Positions 1 to 6,846 of a DNA stretch of 11,162 nucleotides are shown piece after piece; positions within the stretch are counted from its first letter, which is position 1; each line of letters opens with the position of its first letter. The translations under genes and the position numbers were made by a program. Origin of the DNA: DASXRC01 sp036506795 (GTDB lineage Bacteria; Actinomycetota; Actinomycetes; Mycobacteriales; Micromonosporaceae). The stretch lies in assembly GCA_036506795.1 (NCBI GenBank), contig DASXRC010000210.1, positions 1 to 11,162 on the forward strand. The letters are read 5' to 3'. The notes beneath the pieces were generated by a model. It was not told where the DNA came from, did not search any database, and saw nothing but the letters and a program-made list of their open reading frames with translations.

Positions 1-1
1 C

Positions 2-820
2 GCCGACAACATCGGCAATCAGGCCGGCGGCTGGACGATCGCCTGGCAGGGCATCTCCGGCGACATCATCCCCGGCACCACGATCCTCGAGGGCATCCGC
101 CAGGTGGCCCCGCACGCGACGGTCACGTACAGCGCGGACGCCTCGGCATCCATGGCCGGCTCCGACGTCGGCGTGGTCGTGGTGGGCGAGACGCCGTACG
201 CCGAGGGCTTCGGCGACATCGGCGGGCCCGAGTGCGGCTTCTGCTCGCCGGCGCAGCTGGAGGAGAAGTCGTTGAGCCTGCAGCCCGGCGATCGGGCGGT
301 GGTCGACAAGGTGTGCGACGCGATCAAGACCTGCGTCGTGCTTGTGGTCTCCGGGCGTCCCCAGGTCCTCACCGACCAGCTCGGGAAGATCGACGCTTTG
401 GTCGCGTCGTGGCTGCCGGGCAGCGAGGGCGCCGGCGTGGCCGATGTCCTCTTCGGCACGCGACCCTTCACGGGCCGACTCTCGATGACCTGGCCGCGCA
501 CGGAGGCGCAGGTGCCGATCAACGTCGGCGACGCCACCTACGACCCGCTGTTCCCGTTCGGGTGGGGCCTGCGCACGACACCACGCGACGACCGGCTGCA
601 CGCCCTCGCCGCCTCACTCGCCGCGTCCGGGCCGTCGTCCGCGTACCCGGAGGCCCTGCAGGAGGAGATCGTCTCGATCCCCCGCGACCGGGCGCAGGCC
701 GCGGTCGTCGCCGGCCGGGCCCGAGGCGGTTGGGCCGCCGCGATCGCGAACGCCGACCGGGCGCTGCTCGCCGGCGACGCGGCGACCGCGTTCAAGTTGC
801 TGGCCGGCGTGCCGGCGTAA
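2..820 (+). CDS. Glycoside hydrolase family 3 beta-glucosidase/exo-glucanase, C-terminal part (5' end outside window)
   Basis: The reading frame is open from the left edge to a TAA at 818-820, giving 272 residues of the C-terminal (alpha/beta sandwich) half of a GH3 enzyme. These enzymes release glucose from beta-glucans or cello-oligosaccharides. Visible family landmarks are ADNIGNQAGGWTIAWQG at the very start, GETPYAEGFGD (its second Glu, codon 203-205, aligns with the acid/base Glu of plant ExoI-type enzymes), SWLPGSEGAGVADVLFG, and FPFGWGL at about residues 182-188. The N-terminal TIM barrel with the Asp nucleophile and any signal peptide lie outside the window. Beyond FPFGWGL, where most GH3 proteins of this type stop, there is an unusual Ala-rich, probably helical tail of about 80 residues. 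Four cysteines cluster between residues 78 and 108, which would suit a secreted enzyme. The family call is secure; the exact substrate is not. Confidence 0.92.
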   Translation, partial: ADNIGNQAGGWTIAWQGISGDIIPGTTILEGIRQVAPHATVTYSADASASMAGSDVGVVVVGETPYAEGFGDIGGPECGFCSPAQLEEKSLSLQPGDRAVVDKVCDAIKTCVVLVVSGRPQVLTDQLGKIDALVASWLPGSEGAGVADVLFGTRPFTGRLSMTWPRTEAQVPINVGDATYDPLFPFGWGLRTTPRDDRLHALAASLAASGPSSAYPEALQEEIVSIPRDRAQAAVVAGRARGGWAAAIANADRALLAGDAATAFKLLAGVPA

Positions 821-827
821 ACCTGGT

Positions 828-873
828 CTCGTCGGACCGGCGGCCTGCCCATCTGGGCCGCCGGTCCGACGAG
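828..873. terminator. Strong hairpin between convergent genes, probable bidirectional terminator
   Basis: Two perfectly complementary 18-base arms (828-845 and 856-873) flank a 10-base loop. The hairpin begins 7 bp after the GH3 stop and lies 52 bp beyond the stop of the opposing membrane protein gene. There is no clear T-run on either side, which is common for actinomycete terminators. Position and symmetry fit a shared terminator for both converging genes. Confidence 0.8.
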
Positions 874-925
874 TCAGGACGCCTCGACGGACGTGCGGGT
901 CTACCTCGACCCCGGCCGGCCACCC

Positions 926-1585
926 CTACTGGCTGGTTCTGGCCGGCTGGACCCGTTCTTGGCCCGAGCGGTCCGTCGCGGCCTCGCGGAGTGCCCGATA
1001 CAGCAACACCATGCCGGCGATCTGCCCGACGTGGTAGACGGACGTCGGGTCGAGGTTTATGTGCCCGGTCACTGCCGGACTCAGCGCCCGGGCGCCCGCG
1101 GCCGCGCCGCAGGCCAGGATCGCGACCAGCACCGGAACGGCCAGCGGATGCCGGCAGTACGCGGCCCAGCCCCACAGGACGAGCACGCTGGTCATCGTGA
1201 CGCTCTCGCAGGCGAGCATCGCTGACACGCCGGCGTGCCCGGTCACGGCCAGTCCGGCGTAGGCGACCAGCCCGGCCGCCCGGAGCAACCAGAAGGCGCG
1301 GCCATGACCTGGCCCGAGCACCTCCTCGACGGTGGCGGCGAGCAGGTAGGAGATGGCCACGACGACCATGAAGCTGATGATCGCCCAGCTCACCTTGGCG
1401 ACCTCCGGCCACCTGACGAGTACGCCGTGGTGCACGAAGCCCGCCAAGGCCCCGACGGAGGCCCACCAGAACGCGGCCCGCCAGTAGCGGTAGCCGGCGG
1501 AGGTCGGTCGCAGGTTGATTGCCAGGCCGAGCACGACGAGCCCGAGCAGGAGATCGGTCAATGCCTGGGCCGGCTGGGTCAGCAC
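926..1585 (-). CDS. Small polytopic membrane protein, DUF6962-like / possibly CREST-type seven-helix hydrolase
   Basis: This is a 219-residue protein of mostly hydrophobic segments, roughly residues 8-25, 36-52, 64-85, 97-116, 119-141, 147-167 and 180-199. That gives about seven transmembrane helices and a short charged C-tail. Polar residues inside or next to helices stand out: H52-H53 at the end of helix 2, E127/S128 in helix 5, and D179 with H185 at the start of helix 7. This resembles the scattered His/Asp/Ser pattern of the CREST superfamily (alkaline ceramidase-like metal hydrolases). From memory it fits the actinobacterial DUF6962 group; I could not verify this. The start is GTG at 1585, the only start before an in-frame stop at 1607-1609. 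It lies 10 bp after the TAA of the upstream glycosidase remnant, so it may once have been its operon partner. Alternatively TAACCT (1598-1593), 7 bp before the GTG, could be a -10 element for a leaderless mRNA. Confidence 0.75.
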   Translation of the reverse strand: MLTQPAQALTDLLLGLVVLGLAINLRPTSAGYRYWRAAFWWASVGALAGFVHHGVLVRWPEVAKVSWAIISFMVVVAISYLLAATVEEVLGPGHGRAFWLLRAAGLVAYAGLAVTGHAGVSAMLACESVTMTSVLVLWGWAAYCRHPLAVPVLVAILACGAAAGARALSPAVTGHINLDPTSVYHVGQIAGMVLLYRALREAATDRSGQERVQPARTSQ

Positions 1586-1595
1586 CCCTACCAGG

Positions 1596-1962
1596 TTATG
1601 CCACCCTCAGCGCCAGGCACGAGATTGCGGGCATCGGCAGCTCCACCGCGAGCTCCGCGACGCCGCCGGCAGGGTCGATCCGGCGTGGCGGGTGCAGCTC
1701 GTCGACCGAATCCCGGGTGGCGAGCTCGCGCCACTGGTCGTCGTCCGGCCAGACGGCGCCGCGGCCGAGCGAACGCCACCGCGCCGCCACGTTCGAGTGG
1801 TGTGACCCGGCCGCGGCCGCCGGTAGCGGCCAGGTGCGCAGGCGCGGGCAGGTCGGCGACCAGCACGTTGCCGGGGGCGCGGTCCTGCGCGCCCCCGGCG
1901 CCCATGAGCGCGGCCCAGCGCGCCCGCGCCTGCTGTGCTGGATCGGCGTCCCGCGCCGTCAT
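1596..1962 (-). pseudogene. Collapsed glycosidase gene: N- and C-terminal remnants of a GH39-like beta-xylosidase
   Basis: Two G/C-ending reading frames on the minus strand meet near 1797-1806, one base out of phase. The first starts at ATG 1962 behind a good ribosome site (GGGGGAGG) and reads MTARDADPAQQARARWAALM through LPAPAHLAATGGRGRVT, like the start of actinobacterial glycosidases with an Fn3-like N-terminal segment. The second continues to TAA at 1598-1596. It reads HHSNVAARWRSLG, WPDDDQWRELATRD and VELPMPAISCLALRVA, like the HSN..W..mG..., ...eQ(W/Y)..L... and closing lP...S.L.L strand at the end of GH39 beta-xylosidases. The several hundred residues of catalytic barrel expected between these ends are missing. 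I infer a large internal, out-of-frame deletion, leaving about 53 N-terminal and 66 C-terminal codons. The family assignment rests on remembered motifs. An unrelated small frameshifted gene is the alternative. Confidence 0.55.
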
Positions 1963-2053
1963 CCCGCCTCCCCCGCGTTGATCGACGCGACGGCCACCTC
2001 CTAGGCCCGCCGACACGTTGAACATCCCGGCCGGCTCCCTTTCCAACTTCCGA

Positions 2054-2093
2054 TGACAGAGCGGTGTCAGCCGGGGATCAGTGGTCTGTCCGC
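2054..2093 (+). promoter_or_regulatory. Four 7-bp direct repeats at 11-bp intervals: putative SARP-type operator for the exporter operon
   Basis: Heptads start at 2054 (TGACAGA), 2065 (TGTCAGC), 2076 (GATCAGT) and 2087 (TGTCCGC), each exactly 11 bp after the last. Bases 4 (C) and 6 (G) are the same in all four. SARP and AfsR proteins are known to bind direct heptads on one helix face, with the last repeat about 8 bp before a poor -10. Here CACCAT (2103-2108) lies 9 bp after the last heptad and 6 bp before the ATG at 2115, as in a leaderless activator-dependent promoter. The same DNA contains an inverted repeat, TGACA-N6-TGTCA (2054-2069), which could instead be a dimeric repressor site. Confidence 0.45.
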
Positions 2094-2114
2094 GCACGCC
2101 CGCACCATCGACCC

Positions 2115-3074
2115 ATGAACTCAGCGATCGAAACAGAAGGCCTGGTCAAACGGTTCGGCCGGACCACTGCGCTGGACGGCGTCGACCTTCATGTGCGGGC
2201 GGGCACGGTGCTCGGCCTGCTCGGCCCGAACGGCGCCGGCAAGACGACGATGGTCCGGATCCTCGCCACGCTGGTGCGCCCGGACGAGGGTCGGGCCCGG
2301 GTCGCCGGGCTCGACGTCGTCCGCCACGCGCACGAGGTGCGCACGCTGGTCGGCCTGACCGGCCAGTACGCCTCGGTGGACGACACGTTGACCGGCGCCG
2401 AGAACCTCCTGCTCATCGGCCGGCTGCTCGGCCTGTCCCGATCCGACGCCAGGGCCCGCGCACGCGACCTGCTCGCCCGGTTCCGGCTCGACGACGCCGC
2501 CGGGCGGGCGACCAAGACGTACTCCGGCGGCATGCGTCGCCGGCTCGACCTGGCCGCCAGCCTGGTCGGGCAACCCCGCCTGCTCTACCTGGACGAGCCG
2601 ACCACCGGTCTCGACCCGCGCGCCCGCACCGAGATGTGGGAGGTTGTGCGCGGTCTGGTGGCCGACGGCGTGACCGTCCTGCTGACCACGCAGTACCTGG
2701 ATGAGGCCGACCAGCTGGCCACCGAGATCGTCGTGATCGACCACGGTCGCGTCATCGCGAGTGGTACGCCGGACGAGCTCAAGGCGACCACCGGCGCGCA
2801 GACCCTGGTCGTTCGGCCGGCCGACGCCGGCGACATCGACAAGGTGCGGATCGTGGTCGGCGAGCTGGCCGGCGGGACCGAGGTTGTCGGCGATATCGTC
2901 ACCGCCCGGGTCAGCGACCGCGCGGTGCTGCCCGCCGCGGTACGCCGGCTCGACGACGCGGGCGTGGTCGTGGCCGAGCTCGCGCTGCGCACATCCACCC
3001 TCGACGAGGTCTTCCTCGCCCTCACCGGGCACCCCGCCCTGGCGGGCGACACCACCGAAGGAGCCACCCGATGA
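2115..3074 (+). CDS. DrrA-type ABC exporter ATP-binding protein
   Basis: This 319-residue ATPase is the nucleotide-binding subunit of an ABC-2 type exporter of the daunorubicin-resistance (DrrAB) family, whose members pump out antibiotics or lipids. Walker A is GPNGAGKTT (K43), the Q-loop glutamine is Q84, the signature is YSGGM (136-140), and Walker B with catalytic Glu is LLYLDEP (D160, E161). The switch-His position is Gln in TTQYLDEAD (Q193), which is usual for this family and not a defect. Residues from about 230 on form the C-terminal extension (DUF4162-like) found in DrrA proteins. The ATG at 2115 begins the conserved domain (IETEGLVKRFG). A longer in-frame GTG at 2064 would run through the putative operator and is unlikely. 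The ATG has no Shine-Dalgarno sequence, which suits a leaderless transcript. The stop overlaps the start of the permease gene (ATGA). The substrate cannot be told. Confidence 0.95.
   Translation: MNSAIETEGLVKRFGRTTALDGVDLHVRAGTVLGLLGPNGAGKTTMVRILATLVRPDEGRARVAGLDVVRHAHEVRTLVGLTGQYASVDDTLTGAENLLLIGRLLGLSRSDARARARDLLARFRLDDAAGRATKTYSGGMRRRLDLAASLVGQPRLLYLDEPTTGLDPRARTEMWEVVRGLVADGVTVLLTTQYLDEADQLATEIVVIDHGRVIASGTPDELKATTGAQTLVVRPADAGDIDKVRIVVGELAGGTEVVGDIVTARVSDRAVLPAAVRRLDDAGVVVAELALRTSTLDEVFLALTGHPALAGDTTEGATR
3057..3063 (+). promoter_or_regulatory. Ribosome binding site of the exporter permease gene
   Basis: GAAGGAG lies 7 bp before the ATG at 3071, inside the last codons of the ATPase gene. 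It fixes the permease start and supports translational coupling of the two subunits. Confidence 0.8.
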
Positions 3075-3862
3075 CCACCGTCGCGCCCGCCGCCGCCCCG
3101 GCGAACCCGCTGACCGGCGTGCGCCAGAGCCTGTCGCTGGCCTGGCGCGGGCTCGTGCAGATCCGGCACAACCCGATGGAGCTGGGCGACCTGAGTTTGC
3201 AGCCGATCATGTTCGTGCTGCTGTTCACGTACCTGTTCGGTGGGGCGATCGCGGGCTCGCCCGAGGCGTACCTCAAATTCGCCCTACCCGGGATCATCGT
3301 CCAGTCCGGGCTGATGGCCACGATGAACACCGGCGTGGGCCTGTCCACCGACCTGTCCAAGGGCTTCTTCGACCGGCTGCGGGCGCTGCCGATCGCGCGC
3401 TGGGCGCCGCTGGCCGGCCGGGTCGTCGCCGACGTGGTCAAGCAGGGCTGGTCGATGGCGATCCTGCTGCTCACCGGCTTCGTCATCGGGTTCCGGCTGC
3501 AGACTGGGTGGGCCGGGTTGCTCGGCGCGTTCGTGCTGATGCTGGCGTTCTCGATGCTGTTCTCGTGGGCGGCGGTCCTGCTCGGCACGATCGCCGACGA
3601 GGCTGAAAAGGTCATGATGTACGCCTTCGTGGTGATCTTCCCGATCACGTTCACGAGCAACGCGTACGCACCCACCGCCACCATGCCGGGCTGGCTGCAG
3701 GCGTGGGTGAAGGTGAACCCGGTGACCCAGCTGGCCGACGCCCTCCGTGGCCTGATGCTCGGCGGCGGCGTGGCCGACCACGCGCTCTACGCGATCCTCT
3801 GGGGAATCGGCATCGCGGCGGCCTGCGCGCCCATCGCGGTCATGAGGCTGCGGCGCCGATAG
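3071..3862 (+). CDS. DrrB-type ABC-2 exporter permease
   Basis: This 263-residue inner-membrane subunit pairs with the ATPase encoded just upstream; the genes share an ATGA overlap, so equimolar expression is expected. After a cytoplasmic N-terminus of about 45 residues (LAWRGLVQIRHNPMELGDL) come about six hydrophobic segments. ABC-2 landmarks include QPIMFVLLFTYLFGG, the polar stretch DLSKGFFDRLRALPIAR, and NPVTQLADALRGLMLGG near the C-terminus. The protein ends in a basic tail (MRLRRR), which places the C-terminus in the cytoplasm. Its length is normal for the DrrB family. The last 23 bp, including the TAG stop, overlap the end of the convergent regulator gene, so no terminator can lie between them. 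Export of a small hydrophobic molecule is known for the family; the actual substrate is unknown. Confidence 0.93.
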   Translation: MTTVAPAAAPANPLTGVRQSLSLAWRGLVQIRHNPMELGDLSLQPIMFVLLFTYLFGGAIAGSPEAYLKFALPGIIVQSGLMATMNTGVGLSTDLSKGFFDRLRALPIARWAPLAGRVVADVVKQGWSMAILLLTGFVIGFRLQTGWAGLLGAFVLMLAFSMLFSWAAVLLGTIADEAEKVMMYAFVVIFPITFTSNAYAPTATMPGWLQAWVKVNPVTQLADALRGLMLGGGVADHALYAILWGIGIAAACAPIAVMRLRRR

Positions 3863-6806
3863 CGAGCAGCTCCCCGACCGAGTCGACCGTGGTGGCCTGC
3901 CCTCGCCGGTAGGCCGCCGCGTACGCGTCCGGTCCGATGGCCCGGCCGACCGCCTGCTCGATCCGCGGTCTGTCCACGATGGAATGATCCACCGCGCCGT
4001 TCAGGTGGTCCGCGGCGCCCAGCATCGTCGCGGCGAGCTCAGGGTTGCCCTCCCGCAGCGCCAGGTCGGCGCAGCCCACCATCACCATGCCGATTACCGG
4101 CGAGTCCATCGAGGACAACGCGTGCTCCAGGGCCACGGTGTGTGCCTCCCGCGCCCGCCGGAGGTCGCCGTCGAGCGCCGCGGTCAGTCCGCGCGCGCCA
4201 TCGACGATCGCACGAAGCTGAGGGGCGAACGCATCCGACGCGGCGAGCACCGCGTCCACGCGGTCGAGCCGATACCACGCCTCCGCCACGTCGCCCTCCA
4301 TGCGGGCCATCATGGCGCGGCCCAGCTGGACCGACGCGATCGCCATCGGCAGGCCGAGCCGGTCGGCCTCCCGCTCGGCGAGGCCCAGGGTCGCGACACT
4401 GTCGGCCCGCCGGCCGAGCAGCCATTGCGCCTGCGCGAGACGCATCCTGAGCTGGAACAGGTCCTCCGCCGTGCCGAGCTCGGTGAGCATGTCGACGGCC
4501 TCCTCCGCGTGCTCGGCCGACCGCCGGAAACGCCCGTCCTGAGCCTCGACCGTCGCCAGTGCCTCCAGCGCGAGCGACACGCCCCACCGGTCGCCGAGGC
4601 GCCGGAACAGCCCGAGCGCGTCCTCGAAGTTGCGGACCGCGACCTCGCGATCCCGTCCGAAGTTGAGCAGGGCGTGCGCATGGAACGACCGGGCAACCGC
4701 GGCGACCCAGGCGTCGCCGTCGGCGAAGAGCGCATCGAAGACGGGCAGCATCCGGTCGACCATGCCGAGATTCCACGCCGGGCCGGCGAGCATTCGAATC
4801 GGCGCGACCAGTTTCAGCACCGGGTGCACGGCAGGGACGCCGGCCGCCAGCTCGGCCGAGCGGTCCAGCCAGGTCTTGGCGCGGGCCAGCTCGCCGTGCC
4901 CATCGACGAGGTTGAGCGCCCCCAGGGCGTACGCGATCGCCCGGGTGCTCGGCGGCACGTCGCTCGGCAGGTCCAGCGCCTCGCTGGCGAGCCAGCCGCC
5001 CTCGGCCCGGGCTCCGGACAGCCACCAGTACCAGCCCAGCGCCGCGACCATCCGGTGGGCCAGGTCCCCCGCACCGAGGGCGATCGCCCGCCGCAGCGCG
5101 ACCTGGAGGTTGTCGTGGTCGGCGCGCAGCACGCCGAGCCAGGCCAGCTGCTCGCCGTCGCGCAGGTGCGGCTCGGCCCGCTCGGCGAGGGCGGCGAAGT
5201 ACTCGGCGTGCGCGCGCTGCGCCGGCTCCGGATCGTCGAGCCGCAGCAGGCCGTACTCCCGGATGGTCTCCAGCATCTGGTACCGGTCGCGGTCCAACCG
5301 CACCAACGACTTGTCCACCAGGGCACTGAGCTCGTCGAGCACGTCCCGGCCGCAGATCGCGGTCGCCGCCTCGAGCGTGCAGCCACCGCGGCAGACCGCC
5401 AGCCGGCACCACACCTCGCGCTCGGCCGGCGACAGCAGCTCCCAGCTCCAGTCCACCACAGCGCCGAGCGTCTGGTGTCGGGGCAGCGCGGTGCGGCTGC
5501 CGCCGGTCAGCACGCGGAAGCGTTCGTCCAGTCTGGACACCAGAGTCGGGAGCGTCATCGTGCGCAGGCGGGCCGCGGCCAGCTCGATCGCGAGGGGCAT
5601 GCCGTCGAGGGCGCGGCAGAGCCGTACCATCAACCCCGCGTCGAGCTCGACGTCGGGTCGCGAGGCCGTGGCGCGGTCGACGAGTAGCCGGACCGCCGCC
5701 TCCTCCGCGAGCGGCTGCACGGGATAGACCGCCTCGCCGGTGATGGCCAGCGGTTCCCGGCTCGTCGTGAGCACGGTGATGCCCGGACAGGCGAACAGCA
5801 CGGCGTCGGCCAGCCGGGCCGCCTCCTCGAGGAGGTGCTCGCAGTTGTCCAGGATCAGCAGGCCGCTCCGGTGAGTCAGCGCCGCGATCAACCGCTCGCG
5901 AGCGTCGGCACTGGACCGGTCCGCGCCCGATAGCAGGCCGCGTTCGCGCACGCCGAGCGCCGGCAGGATGGCCTGGGCGATCTCGTCCGGGTCGGTCAGC
6001 GGGGCGAGCTCGACGAGCCACACCTCCGGCAGCGCCAACGCCGCTTCCTTCGCGAGCCTGGTCTTGCCCGACCCACCCGGACCGGTCAGCGTCACCAGCC
6101 GTCCGCGCCGCAGCAGCTCCCGGACGCGGGCGAGGTCGTCGTCGCGACCGACGAACGAGGTCAGCGCCATGGGTTGGCGCGGCGCCGCCTCGCGCAGCAC
6201 GGCCACGTGCAACTCGCGCAGCGCCGGCGACGGATCGGCGCCCAGCTGGTCGGCGAGGAGCTCACGGTGGCGTTCGAACGCGGCCAGGGCCTCGGCCTGG
6301 CGGCCCTGCCGCCACAGCGCGCGCATCAGCAGGTAGACCGGCCGCTCGCGGAGCGGGTGCTGGGCCACCAGCTCCTCCAGGGCGCTGATGTCACCCGCGT
6401 TCTCCAACGAGCGCTCACGGGCCTCCGCCCGCTGCTCGCGCAGTCGCGCGAGGTACGGCTGGGCGAAGTCGGCCTCGGCCACGTCGGCCAACGCCGGACC
6501 CCGCCACTCACCCCCGGAGAAGACATCAATATCTTCCTTCGGTACGCCCAGGCGGTACCCGGCCGCCTCGCCGTGCACCGGTACGCCGACGCGGCGAAGC
6601 CTAGAAACCAGCTGCTGCAGGGCGTTGGCGGCGTTGGATGGCGGCCGCTCGCCCCAGACGGCGTCGACGAGAGTGTCGTGGGTGACCGTCCGATCCGGAT
6701 CGAGCGCCAATCTGATGAGGAGCGTACGCAGCCGGATCCCGCCGAGCTCGACCGTCGCGCCGTCGTCGGCCCGGACCTCGAGCGGGCCCAGCAGCGAGAT
6801 CTTCAC
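3840..6806 (-). CDS. AfsR-type regulator: SARP-like DNA-binding and BTAD domains, NTPase, TPR-like tail
   Basis: This 988-residue regulator starts at GTG 6806 with the canonical MKISLLGPLEV strand. Domains in order: an OmpR-like winged helix (about 1-90, with LVDAVWGERPPSNAANALQQLVSRLRR as recognition region and GYRL closing); a bacterial transcriptional activation domain (about 95-210); an NB-ARC/AP-ATPase-like STAND NTPase with Walker A GPGGSGKT (242-249), Walker B LLILDNCEHL (316-325), TTSREPL (347-353) and GMPLAIELAAARL (402-414); a winged-helix adaptor (about 445-530, WSWELLS and MLETIREYG); and a long helical, TPR-like C-terminus. AfsR and related activators use ATP binding and ligand or kinase input to switch on secondary-metabolite genes. 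The gene is convergent with the DrrAB-type operon, whose promoter region carries SARP-like heptads, so that operon is the likely target. No SARP-like repeats are visible at its own start, so I see no sign of autoregulation. Confidence 0.93.
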   Translation of the reverse strand: MKISLLGPLEVRADDGATVELGGIRLRTLLIRLALDPDRTVTHDTLVDAVWGERPPSNAANALQQLVSRLRRVGVPVHGEAAGYRLGVPKEDIDVFSGGEWRGPALADVAEADFAQPYLARLREQRAEARERSLENAGDISALEELVAQHPLRERPVYLLMRALWRQGRQAEALAAFERHRELLADQLGADPSPALRELHVAVLREAAPRQPMALTSFVGRDDDLARVRELLRRGRLVTLTGPGGSGKTRLAKEAALALPEVWLVELAPLTDPDEIAQAILPALGVRERGLLSGADRSSADARERLIAALTHRSGLLILDNCEHLLEEAARLADAVLFACPGITVLTTSREPLAITGEAVYPVQPLAEEAAVRLLVDRATASRPDVELDAGLMVRLCRALDGMPLAIELAAARLRTMTLPTLVSRLDERFRVLTGGSRTALPRHQTLGAVVDWSWELLSPAEREVWCRLAVCRGGCTLEAATAICGRDVLDELSALVDKSLVRLDRDRYQMLETIREYGLLRLDDPEPAQRAHAEYFAALAERAEPHLRDGEQLAWLGVLRADHDNLQVALRRAIALGAGDLAHRMVAALGWYWWLSGARAEGGWLASEALDLPSDVPPSTRAIAYALGALNLVDGHGELARAKTWLDRSAELAAGVPAVHPVLKLVAPIRMLAGPAWNLGMVDRMLPVFDALFADGDAWVAAVARSFHAHALLNFGRDREVAVRNFEDALGLFRRLGDRWGVSLALEALATVEAQDGRFRRSAEHAEEAVDMLTELGTAEDLFQLRMRLAQAQWLLGRRADSVATLGLAEREADRLGLPMAIASVQLGRAMMARMEGDVAEAWYRLDRVDAVLAASDAFAPQLRAIVDGARGLTAALDGDLRRAREAHTVALEHALSSMDSPVIGMVMVGCADLALREGNPELAATMLGAADHLNGAVDHSIVDRPRIEQAVGRAIGPDAYAAAYRRGQATTVDSVGELLAIGAAAS

Positions 6807-6846
6807 GCCCTAGATTGTGCCCTGGGCTCCGGACCCCCCGCGGATC
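6807..6846. promoter_or_regulatory. Very short divergent intergenic region between regulator and DNA ligase
   Basis: Only 40 bp separate the regulator GTG (6806) from the ligase ATG (6847). On the minus strand CACAAT (6819-6814) stands 7 bp before the GTG, a possible -10 for a leaderless regulator mRNA. On the plus strand TAGATT (6811-6816) could be a -10 giving a short leader before the ligase ATG. No good -35 is seen for either, and the two -10 candidates overlap, so the two promoters would compete. Confidence 0.3.

Noticed and set aside
1235..1981. 248-residue plus-strand frame over the membrane protein and remnant
   Set aside because: It has no domain, is full of Arg, Pro and Gly, and lies opposite frames with membrane-protein and glycosidase character.
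1588..2097. Single 169-residue minus-strand gene
   Set aside because: Its second half turns into Arg-rich low-quality sequence exactly where another frame takes up glycosidase-like motifs, and its first 45 residues lie upstream of the good ribosome site at the 1962 ATG.
2064..2114. N-terminal extension of the exporter ATPase from a GTG at 2064
   Set aside because: The extra 17 residues have no family counterpart, and the start would lie within the repeat array and upstream of the expected transcription start.
2691..2693. Glutamine in place of the switch histidine in the ATPase
   Set aside because: TTQYL(D/E)EAD is the normal form in DrrA-family ATPases, so it is not an inactivating change.
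3984..5687. 567-residue open frame on the plus strand
   Set aside because: It lies wholly opposite the regulator gene, is dominated by Arg, Gln and His, has no recognisable domain, and is a by-product of high GC in the true minus-strand gene.
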